37,806 nt of DNA, from positions 1-37,806 of the forward strand of contig NZ_CACXTS010000019.1 of NCBI RefSeq assembly GCF_902770715.1, read 5' to 3'. Under the pieces are notes generated by a model. The model saw nothing but the letters and a program-made list of their open reading frames with translations. It did no database searches and had not been told where the DNA came from. Source of the DNA: an uncultured Methanobrevibacter sp. Lineage in GTDB: Archaea > Methanobacteriota > Methanobacteria > Methanobacteriales > Methanobacteriaceae. The translations under genes and the position numbers were made by a program. The stretch's first letter is position 1. Each line of letters starts with the position of its first letter. This document shows, one piece after another, positions 27,901 through 34,299 of this stretch.

Positions 27901-29474
27901 GTAGATATGGTGCTTATGGTTACGGTTTAGTTGTTTATAATGTGACTAGTCTTGTTGCTGATGGTGACAACAGTTTCGCATTCAATAAGACAAGCGGTAA
28001 TGCTGCTGTATATCCAAGTTCATTAATTGTTTTAGTTGATAATCCTGCTAGTTCTACTATTAACTCTGTTTACATTGTTGAAGAGGCTGATTTGTTATCT
28101 AAAACTTATAATAAGAATTTAGATGCTGTTTACAGTACTGCATTTGACACTGTTGATGGCGATGCTACTTTGTATGTATTTGCTGCTGGTGCTCAAGCAG
28201 GTGAAGGTGACTTAGTGATTAATGGTGATACTGTATCTGATGTTTGGTCTGGTACTAGTGAAACTTTCGACATGTTTGAAACCAGTGTTGATGCTGGTGA
28301 TATTGCTGTTGATTTCGTTTCAACCGGTTCTACTATTTTAGCATTACATCAAATGGTAGTAGTTCAAAACACAAAAGTGTCAACTAATCTTGATGCTGAT
28401 AATCTTGTCATGAATTATAAAGACGGTAGTGCTTGGACTGTTACTTTAACTGATGAGAATGGTAATGCTATTTCTAACGCTGTTGTTAAAATTGGTATTG
28501 TTGGTAAAGTTTATAATCGTGTGACTGACGCTGATGGTGTTGCAAGCTTACCTATCAACTTAAACCCTGGAACTTATGATATTTCTGCTACCTTCGATGG
28601 AACTAATGATTATGGACCTGCATCTGTTGATGCTACTGTAACTGTCAATAAAGCTGTTCCTGTTTTAACTGCTGATAATCTTGTTATGAGTTATAAAGAT
28701 GGTAGTGGCTGGACTGTTACTTTAACAGGTATTGAGGGTGTTGCAATCCCTAATGTCAATGTTAACATTGGTATTCTAGGTAAAGTTTATACTATCAAAA
28801 CCAATGATGAAGGTATTGCTATTTTACCAATTAACTTAGCTTCAGGCACCTATGAAATCAATGCAACATTCAGCGGTAACAAATATTACACTGATGCATT
28901 TGTTGAAGCTACTGTAACTGTCAACAAGGCTGTCCCTGTCTTAACTGCTGATGACCTTGTCATGTCCTATAAAGACGGATCAGTCTACAGCGTCACATTA
29001 ACCGATGCCAACGGCAATGCTCTTGCAAACACCTATGTAAAAATAACCATCGGTACAACTACTTATAATCGTAAGACTGATGAAAACGGTGTTGCAAACT
29101 TGCCAATCAACTTACCTTTAGGCCAATACGATGTGACCGCTAAATTCGATGGTGACAGCAAATATGACAGTGTTGAAATAACCAACAAAATTACTGTAAA
29201 CAAACCTCAAATGTCTATTGTTGCTGAAGACGTCAACATGTTCTACAAAGACGGAACAAGCTATGATGTTCAATTGACTGACGGTGAAGGTAATCCTGTT
29301 GCTATGGCTGGTGAAATAATCAAAATCACCATCAACGGCAAAACTTATGACCGCAAAACCAACTCTGAAGGTATTGCGACCCTACCAATTAACTTGATGG
29401 CAGGAACTTACACAATCACTGCAGAATACGACGGAAACACAATAAGCAATACAGTAACCGTAAATAAAGCATAA
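21999..29474 (+). CDS. Giant secreted DUF3344-like multi-module protein without Lys-rich anchor
   Basis: A 2491-residue protein starting at TTG. Signal peptide 1-25 (ends ISAVSA). Three carboxypeptidase-regulatory-like/CnaB-like domains (motif VCDIQDVPYGDYTVTVTA) sit near 180-255, 545-625 and 630-710. Two 'form A' DUF3344-like modules span about 270-537 and 719-990, with SYSGSGNSN, DGRIKMI.LFLAYDD and a Trp-rich GQ.WT motif. Three 'form B' modules span about 999-1383, 1386-1755 and 1756-2123. The first is the Cys type (C1244, C1272, C1341); the other two lack these cysteines and are near duplicates. Four Ig-like domains (DADNLVMNYKDGS...) end the protein at TVTVNKA, exactly where the sister proteins continue into a Lys-rich domain. 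It may therefore be released, or bound to another surface protein. Ligand unknown. Confidence 0.88.
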   Translation: MIHKKLIPLLVLMFVLVLSISAVSAYDGDNSTVSVADESTEILDTNIDDGSLEVNDDDALSYPSSSSDSWIKFDEDDITINEGDSYTIHGELYTGNSKNSEANFPVECQLDNRRISTLWLNNGKLDLDISSLNLAPSDSKYKVTFIAEDSFEYVIEFLEMGNPEMANSYVLIKVNDNAPLQNGVVHASVTSNNAGVPNANVVLSAVGSEAIYSGVADRQGVCDIQDVPYGDYTVTVTANGYEKLTSTVSVNDEETNLGLTLIQTPPVDSMYLSETGVVSGAATLISVNPWTTNGALQYTLPSDIKRIKSAIVIVNSYSGSGNSNNYALHSDVTLTTTATTTLGSEDLYYYGIQTNDPVVYVINDHTTKQYSDYQYVYNITDTVAALNAGSSLTINVANSKFGNYGFDGRIKMITLFLAYDDDDNDKLTYWLEIGQSWTNALGSEFIPTSSYDGEGYYNLTLETIALSSYLAEEYTLYGEELNDPTIILDGSYYKHICWNSEDNFLTDYYMEGDDAEFTFGASQEGWGSYKTNILLFKAFEEEPTGDVYITVYSGSNRINNANVVLSTANGETTYSTTTDDLGYCAFDDIPYGEYTVTITANGYQDFTDTITLDDFEIFREFELTVEDQPEVSTVHASVICNNIEYVANANVVLTSNSGVTYTGTTDNEGVCDIQDVPYGDYTVTVTATGYKQLTSTVTVENEETDLTLALKEDIPSTVNAMYLFDTGVVSGDAKIIAVSPWATSGSLQYALPEDVTNVKSAIVVVNSYSGSGNSNGYGLHSDVTLTTDSTITLGSEDLTYTGNQASDPTVYTINGHTTKQYSDYHYYYDITDIVSALNAGSSLTINVANSKHPNLREFDGRIKMIALFLAYDDGDNDNITYWLDVGQHWTTGTDSDTINTRSYDGPIDNLTLQNIALSSTQAKDFKLNNNLIGNPTVTQSGSFFINGYWNSENSAISDYFRQGSNTQFGYTNNGGSYKNVVILLTATEKEVILPDIAVNTLTTPWSEGIFAGVDNNLTIKINNNENDAVENVVVEVVSSEGDTVIATETIDSLSAGTTTLIINDPSIRDITSETVFNQYNNNLVTYTVNVKYGDIVIDSKTYTKKVAYDGYLNKTYAYEGHDNQVNRKYTITGDVIIASQDLSKYADQFTRSRTETWDISLPEGAELVNAFLYFNYNWDTSHFPDGWTLTFNDAEITNDYMSFETDQGNLGYYGSYQYGLVVFDVSAYFIDGENTFEIAKTGNCALYPSTLMVLYDLPGSTQTKDVYFTDICDVLYGYYNEGYSGKTNVFVPYEDIDLTDMADATWYVFAGSASGNLDGDLSFNGKEFNRIWSSYSSDNTCFAYAADVSDVISEDNEAWYLTNPKAMTTVVVYEQVLVVTHEKPVPGAEIALTSEYTSVPSIYAGVVNNLTLKVTNNGVADSEDVLVNVFIGDELIGSQTIADYVVGETYTLNIVDSTIRPITENTIIGNNNENVVYTVVVEDANGPINSDDFSFVVVYDGNLGKDYAYPGANPTLREYSFVGDVIIANGNTYSAGAKTNRTDVLSVDLANGEVKEALLYISYNWDKIADGDFNTWNAVFNNQVIAPIASYRDQGNLGRYGTYGYGLVVYNVTAFVTDGENTFTLNKTSGNAAVYPTSLIVLVENPAIGIENSVYIVEEADLLSKSYNKNLDAIYSTAFDTVDGDATLYVFAAGAQAGEGDLVINGDVASNVWSGTSETFDMYEASVEAGSIAVDFVSTGSTILALHQMVLVQNALPGAEITLTSEYTSVPSIYAGVVNNLTLKVTNNGIADSEDVLVNVFIGDELVGSETIADYAVGETYTLNIVDSTIRPVTENTVVGNNNENVVYTVVVEDANGPINSGDFSFVVVYNGNLGKDFEYPAADPTVREYSFVGDVIVLTADGYSKGAATNRTDVFAVALDGNVKEALLYVSYNWDKIAGGDFNTWNTTFNGQVIAPIASYRDQGNLGRYGAYGYGLVVYNVTSLVADGDNSFAFNKTSGNAAVYPSSLIVLVDNPASSTINSVYIVEEADLLSKTYNKNLDAVYSTAFDTVDGDATLYVFAAGAQAGEGDLVINGDTVSDVWSGTSETFDMFETSVDAGDIAVDFVSTGSTILALHQMVVVQNTKVSTNLDADNLVMNYKDGSAWTVTLTDENGNAISNAVVKIGIVGKVYNRVTDADGVASLPINLNPGTYDISATFDGTNDYGPASVDATVTVNKAVPVLTADNLVMSYKDGSGWTVTLTGIEGVAIPNVNVNIGILGKVYTIKTNDEGIAILPINLASGTYEINATFSGNKYYTDAFVEATVTVNKAVPVLTADDLVMSYKDGSVYSVTLTDANGNALANTYVKITIGTTTYNRKTDENGVANLPINLPLGQYDVTAKFDGDSKYDSVEITNKITVNKPQMSIVAEDVNMFYKDGTSYDVQLTDGEGNPVAMAGEIIKITINGKTYDRKTNSEGIATLPINLMAGTYTITAEYDGNTISNTVTVNKA
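22550..24967 (+). repeat. ~1.35-kb duplicated unit (CnaB-like domain plus form A module)
   Basis: The block encoding a CnaB-like domain followed by a form A module occurs twice at an offset of about 1347-1353 bp (an additional CnaB-like domain lies between). Some stretches are nearly identical in DNA, for example the segment coding VCDIQDVPYGDYTVTVTA at 22660 and 24007. Confidence 0.8.
26156..28365 (+). repeat. ~1.11-kb tandem duplication of form B modules
   Basis: Two consecutive copies (about 26156-27265 and 27266-28365) stand at an offset of 1110-1113 bp. Long tracts are almost identical in DNA (27031-27115 with 28141-28225 differ by one base), while others encode the same protein with many synonymous changes. 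Confidence 0.88.
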
Positions 29475-29487
29475 AAAATAGTTTAAA

Positions 29488-29527
29488 TGGGCTTATTAAT
29501 TTAAGCCTAATTTCTTTTATTTTTTTA
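29488..29527 (+). terminator. Terminator after the 2491-residue gene
   Basis: An 8-bp stem with one G-T pair (29488-29495 with 29502-29509, core GGCTTA/TAAGCC) and a six-base loop is followed by a T-rich run from 29511 to 29527. Confidence 0.7.
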
Positions 29528-29641
29528 ATTCAACCAGATATTTTAATAATATTGACAAAATCTTATTTTTTTGATTTGCCAATGCAAAATATTTATATTC
29601 ATATGCTCCAATATAAATATTAATTATTAAATTTATTTAAA

Positions 29642-29677
29642 AAAGTATTACTCATTTGGTAAGTTTTGTAATACTTT
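29642..29677 (+). promoter_or_regulatory. Operator-like dyad of AGTAATAC boxes
   Basis: AAAGTATTACT (29642-29652) and TGTAATACTTT (29667-29677) form an inverted repeat with GTATTAC-N16-GTAATAC at its core; the perfect pairing covers 11 bp per arm (29641-29651 with 29668-29678). TATA candidates (such as ATATAAATAT at 29611-29620) lie upstream, so the dyad would sit at or just after the transcription start, a typical repressor position. The half-site is the box found in the two other promoters of this region. Confidence 0.65.
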
Positions 29678-29707
29678 TAATAAACAATTTTTAATTAAGT
29701 GATTTTC

Positions 29708-32700
29708 ATGATGAATAAAAAAATATTACTGGTTTCATGTTTAATATTCATGATGTTTGTAGGTGTGGGTGTTGTATCTGCAGAAGATGTTAACTCTACT
29801 TCTTTAGACATCGAATCAACTTATGATAACCAAGATTTTCCTGATGAAAGTTTGTCTTATTCTGATCAAGAGATTATGGGTGAGATAACTAGTGATGATA
29901 TAGATACCGTTGAGTCAGGTACTGTTTCTGGAGGTGTTGACATTGTTGCTAAGCATCCATGGGCGCCTTCTGATGCAAAAAATGGTAATCATGGTGATTT
30001 AGATTACACTATTCCTTCAAAAGCAACGGATATTAAATTTGCGCATGTTTATGTTAATATTTATTCAGGTACTGCACAACCTAGTTATGGTTCCATTGCC
30101 GATATATCAATTAAAACCGATAATGGATATCTTAACAGCACTGAATCACTATGGATAAATAGTGGAACAACAAATGGGGTCATTTATCCGGTTAATGATC
30201 ATATTAATAAATGTTATTCCGATTATATGATTTTTTACGATATTACAGATTTGGTACGGGGTTTAAATGGTACTTCTATTAACATTAATGTTGCATCTTT
30301 GCCGATGGAAGGAAAAAGTTTTGACGGAAGAATTAAATTAATTTCATTGATTTTGGCTTATGATGATGGCGATTCGGATAGTATTGATTATTGGGTTAAT
30401 GTAGGCCAGGCCTGGACAGATGAAAAAACTTATACTCATTTTAATTGCGATGATGTGGATATCGATTCCAAGACTAAAATTACCATAACCAACATAGGAC
30501 TTTCAAGTAATGATGCATTTTATGAAATTAATGGGGACCCGTTATTTTTTAATGAAGAAGAGGATGAATATTTCAGCGGTCCATATTATCAATATCATAA
30601 ATGGGATATAACCGATTATTATGCTCCAGATACTGAACTTGCATTCACTGCAAGTAAAGATGGTTGGGGATCTTTTAAGGAAGTTATGTCTGTCTTAATA
30701 ATTAATCATAATTTTTCTGATGATGATGACTTGGATAATGCTACTAATATTGATTTTAAAACAGAATATTCCAATGATATCAAACCTACAATATGTATTT
30801 TTGCAGGAACCACTAATACTGTAACAACTAAGATATCCACAAAAAATAAGGGAGATTATGTTGTTGATTTGTTAGCAGATGGTGTTGTTGTGGATGAAAA
30901 AAAAGTCTCTATTTCTAAAAAGGTCACTACCATTTCTTTAACAGACCCTACAATTCGTCCGGTTACTGCAAATTCAGTCTATGGAAATAAAAATGATAAA
31001 GTCAACTATACCGTTAGAATTTTGTCAAATGGTAAGACCATAAACTCTTCATCTCATCTGATACCTGTTTTATATAATGGTTATTTAGGTAAGGATTTGG
31101 CATATCCTTGTGAAGAATATGAATTGTTCTTCAATGAGGCTATTACGGGCGATATTGTAATTGATGTTAAGGATGAAAGTTCCTATTTGGAAAGAATCGA
31201 CTTAAAAAGAACTGATGTTTGGAATGTTAATTTGCCTAAAGATTCTAATTTTGTAAAGGCATACGTTTATGTACCTTACAATTATTTTATTCCAAATTAT
31301 CTCAATAAGATTCCTGAAGACAAAAACATGTTTGATGTCAAATTTAATGGGGGCATTCCTCTTCCAGTTGGATTCTATAGGGATCAGAATAATTTCCAAA
31401 CAGAAACCGATGATGCTAATTATGGTTATGGGTTGTTGGTTTATGATGTAACAAATTTAATAAAAACTGGAGAAAATACATTTGTTTTGAATAAGAAAGA
31501 TGAATATCCTGCAGTTTATCCAAGCACTTTAATTTACATGTATAATACTACTCCAAGTTCTAAAATTAAAGAGGTATATATTTCAAATGGTGTTGATTTG
31601 CTTGGAAATATTTATAATTTAGCAAATAGGAATGTTGCATCTAATGTTGGTGTTGATTTAAATCCTGATTTGGTTGAAGATGCAAAATTATATGTTTTTG
31701 CTGCCGGTGCTGAAAAAAATGAAGGTGATATTTCATTTAATACTATTTTAAATTCAAATGTTTGGGATGGAACATTACATACAACAGACCTTTATTCATT
31801 AGATATTAAAGATAAAATAAGGCATAATAATTCAATTTCATTCATTTCAACCAATTCTACAATTCAAGCATTGCAACAAATCATTGTTATTTCTAAAAAT
31901 ATACAAACAGCCGTTTCTAATATTGACAGTGAATATGGCAATTTGGTTTTTGCAGGCATTGAAAATAATATAAATCTAAATATTTCCAATACTAGAAGTG
32001 GAAAATTCACTGTGAATTTGTTAGCTAATGGAATATGTGTCAATTCTACGGAAATCACTTTAAATAGGAATTCAATCTCTTTAATGTTAAAAGATTCTAC
32101 TATTCGTCCGGTAACTAAAAATTCAGTATATGGGAAAACTAATGATAAAGTGAATTATACAGCCGTAATTTTGTCAAACGGCAAAATTGTAGACTCATCT
32201 TCTTATGTTCTACCTGTTTTGTACAACGGTTATTTAGGTAAGGATTTAGCATATCCTCATGAAGAAGATGCATTGTTCTTCAATGGAACTATTACCGGTG
32301 ATATTGTCATTGACACTAAAGAGAATTACTTGCCGATTCCAACCCTCAAAAGAACTGATATTTGGAATGTTAATTTGCCTAAAAATTCTAACTTTGTAAA
32401 AGCATTTATTTATGTTCCATATTATTTCTTTAATCCTTCTTTAGGAGTAAATGAAGGTAAAAACATGTTTTCAACAATGTTTAATGGGGTAAAAGTAACT
32501 CCAATCGGATTTTATAGGGATCAATCCAATTATGGTGCTGATGAGGACTATGGTTATGGACTTTTGGTTTACGATGTTTCTGATTTAATTAAGAAAGGGG
32601 ACAACACATTTAGTTTAGATAAAACTAAAGCAACTACTAATGTATGCCCAAGCACTTTAATTTATTTGTTCAATACAACAGGAAGTTCCGTTAGAAAAAA

Positions 32701-33595
32701 TGTTTATATTTCCAATGGCGCAGATTTGCTTTCTTCAGATGAAATCAGTGCATTAAAACAAGTTAAGTCAGATTCATTAATTAATGTTGATTTAAATAAT
32801 GTAAATGATGCAACTTTGTATGTTTTCGCAACTAATGCCCAAAAGGGTGAAGGCAACATCATATTCAATGGAAAGAAATTTGCAGATGTTTGGAATGGTA
32901 AAACTTTAACCAGTGAAGTTTACTCCGTAAATGTTAAAGATAAGATAAAAGCCACAAATTCAATTTCTTTTGTTTCAACCGCTTCCACTATTTTATCATT
33001 ACAGAAAATATTAGTGACTTCAATGCCAAAGATTACAACAAGCATCTCTGCAAATAATGTAAATATGGCTTATTTAAGTGGAAAACAGCTGATTGTAACT
33101 TTAAAAGATAATAAAGGCAATGTTTTATCAAAAAAGAATGTTTCAATTAAATTAAATGGAAAAACATATGACAGAACTACTGATTCCAATGGTAAAGCAA
33201 AATTAACCATTTCATTAGCTCCTAAAACCTATTCTGCATCAATAACATTTGCAGGCGATGGGATGTATGTTGGTTCAACTTCAAAGGTTAACGTCGTTGT
33301 TAAAAAAGCGACACCAAAGATAGTTGCATCTAAAAAGACATTCAAGGTTAAAACAAAGACTAAGAAGTATACAATTACTTTTAAGACCAATACCGGAAAG
33401 CCAATGAAGAAGGTTAAGGTTACTTTAAAAGTTAAAGGTAAGACCTATAAGGCAACCACTACCGCTAAGGGTAAAGCCACTTTTAAAATAACAAAATTGA
33501 CCAAAAAAGGAAAGTTCACTGCCACTATTAGATATTCAGGAAACAAAAATTACAAGGCAGTTTCAAAATCTGTTAAAATTACCGTTAAAAAATAG
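29708..33595 (+). CDS. Secreted DUF3344-like surface protein with Lys-rich C-terminal domain
   Basis: A 1295-residue protein. The signal peptide ends near residue 24 (VGVVSA). A form A module follows (about 73-335; motifs HPWAPS, DGRIKLISLILAYDDGD, YWVNVGQAWTD). Then come two form B modules (about 348-730 and 735-1105), both without the three cysteines of the Cys-type form; their header motif is DSTIRPVT.NSVYG. One Ig-like domain (about 1105-1198) and a Lys-rich Ig domain (last ~95 residues, ending SVKITVKK) close the protein; the latter resembles the end of the 2417-residue protein and may bind the wall. GTG 29699 is in frame, but AAGTGA there fits better as the ribosome site for ATG 29708 or 29711. 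Its own dyad promoter and terminator make it a monocistronic unit. Confidence 0.87.
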   Translation: MMNKKILLVSCLIFMMFVGVGVVSAEDVNSTSLDIESTYDNQDFPDESLSYSDQEIMGEITSDDIDTVESGTVSGGVDIVAKHPWAPSDAKNGNHGDLDYTIPSKATDIKFAHVYVNIYSGTAQPSYGSIADISIKTDNGYLNSTESLWINSGTTNGVIYPVNDHINKCYSDYMIFYDITDLVRGLNGTSININVASLPMEGKSFDGRIKLISLILAYDDGDSDSIDYWVNVGQAWTDEKTYTHFNCDDVDIDSKTKITITNIGLSSNDAFYEINGDPLFFNEEEDEYFSGPYYQYHKWDITDYYAPDTELAFTASKDGWGSFKEVMSVLIINHNFSDDDDLDNATNIDFKTEYSNDIKPTICIFAGTTNTVTTKISTKNKGDYVVDLLADGVVVDEKKVSISKKVTTISLTDPTIRPVTANSVYGNKNDKVNYTVRILSNGKTINSSSHLIPVLYNGYLGKDLAYPCEEYELFFNEAITGDIVIDVKDESSYLERIDLKRTDVWNVNLPKDSNFVKAYVYVPYNYFIPNYLNKIPEDKNMFDVKFNGGIPLPVGFYRDQNNFQTETDDANYGYGLLVYDVTNLIKTGENTFVLNKKDEYPAVYPSTLIYMYNTTPSSKIKEVYISNGVDLLGNIYNLANRNVASNVGVDLNPDLVEDAKLYVFAAGAEKNEGDISFNTILNSNVWDGTLHTTDLYSLDIKDKIRHNNSISFISTNSTIQALQQIIVISKNIQTAVSNIDSEYGNLVFAGIENNINLNISNTRSGKFTVNLLANGICVNSTEITLNRNSISLMLKDSTIRPVTKNSVYGKTNDKVNYTAVILSNGKIVDSSSYVLPVLYNGYLGKDLAYPHEEDALFFNGTITGDIVIDTKENYLPIPTLKRTDIWNVNLPKNSNFVKAFIYVPYYFFNPSLGVNEGKNMFSTMFNGVKVTPIGFYRDQSNYGADEDYGYGLLVYDVSDLIKKGDNTFSLDKTKATTNVCPSTLIYLFNTTGSSVRKNVYISNGADLLSSDEISALKQVKSDSLINVDLNNVNDATLYVFATNAQKGEGNIIFNGKKFADVWNGKTLTSEVYSVNVKDKIKATNSISFVSTASTILSLQKILVTSMPKITTSISANNVNMAYLSGKQLIVTLKDNKGNVLSKKNVSIKLNGKTYDRTTDSNGKAKLTISLAPKTYSASITFAGDGMYVGSTSKVNVVVKKATPKIVASKKTFKVKTKTKKYTITFKTNTGKPMKKVKVTLKVKGKTYKATTTAKGKATFKITKLTKKGKFTATIRYSGNKNYKAVSKSVKITVKK

Positions 33596-33626
33596 AGACA
33601 CAATCTCTATTTTCCTTTATTTTTTC
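33589..33626 (+). terminator. Terminator overlapping the stop codon
   Basis: A perfect 10-bp stem (33589-33598 with 33604-33613, core AATAGAGA/TCTCTATT) contains the stop codon TAG (33593-33595) in its left arm and is followed by a T-rich tract to about 33626. Confidence 0.75.
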
Positions 33627-33663
33627 TAAAAATATTTTAATAATTATATTCTAAACTATTTTT

Positions 33664-34254
33664 ATGAAAGTTTTTGGTATTTGTGCTAGTCCGCGAAACA
33701 ACACTACGGAATATGTCCTTTCAAAAGCGCTTGCTAAGTTGGATGAAAATGGATTCGACACGGAAATTTTCACTTGTATGGGCAAAGACATCAAACCTTG
33801 CATGCATTGTGACTATTGCCTTGAACATAAGGAATGCATAATCAATGATGATATGCAGGAAGTCTATGATGGTCTTTTGAATGCTGATGGAATTATTTTG
33901 GCCACTCCGATTCAAAGCGGGGGAATCAGCAGCAACATGGCGGCTATCATGGATCGAACCAGAGCTTTGGAGGCAGTTGACTATAATATTTTAAGAGGCA
34001 AGATTGGAATGAGCATTGCGGTCGGGGGAGACCGCACAGGCGGACAGGATTTCGCGCATCTGAAAAATGTAACATATTTTATGATACATGGAATCATTCC
34101 GGTAAGTGGAGGGCCTTTCGGTTCTAATTTGGGCGCTTCTTTTTGGTCAAATGATTCATTGGAAGATATTAAAAATGATTCATATGGAATGGAATCATTA
34201 AACAGGACTTTGGTCGAATTTGAAAATTTCTTAAATAAGTATATATTTAAATAG
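33664..34254 (+). CDS. Iron-sulfur flavoprotein (Isf-like, NADPH-dependent FMN reductase fold)
   Basis: A 196-residue flavodoxin-fold protein. The FMN phosphate loop is SPRNNTTEYVL at residues 9-19. The compact motif C46-x2-C49-x2-C52-x5-C58 is the [4Fe-4S] ligand set that defines methanogen iron-sulfur flavoproteins, which pass electrons between ferredoxin and acceptors such as O2 or H2O2 and are linked to oxidative stress. The region ATPIQSGGISSNMAAIMDR matches the family's flavin-binding second loop. No ribosome site is seen, and a TATA-like TTATATT lies about 20 bases upstream, so the mRNA may be leaderless. Confidence 0.88.
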   Translation: MKVFGICASPRNNTTEYVLSKALAKLDENGFDTEIFTCMGKDIKPCMHCDYCLEHKECIINDDMQEVYDGLLNADGIILATPIQSGGISSNMAAIMDRTRALEAVDYNILRGKIGMSIAVGGDRTGGQDFAHLKNVTYFMIHGIIPVSGGPFGSNLGASFWSNDSLEDIKNDSYGMESLNRTLVEFENFLNKYIFK

Positions 34255-34299
34255 TATCATATGTTTATATTAGTTATAGTTAATTTTTAAGGTTATATC

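Noticed and set aside
29475..29640. Possible degraded 3' end of the 2491-residue gene encoding the missing Lys-rich domain
   Set aside because: The sequence after the stop has a terminator hairpin and no lysine-rich reading frame similar to the sister proteins.
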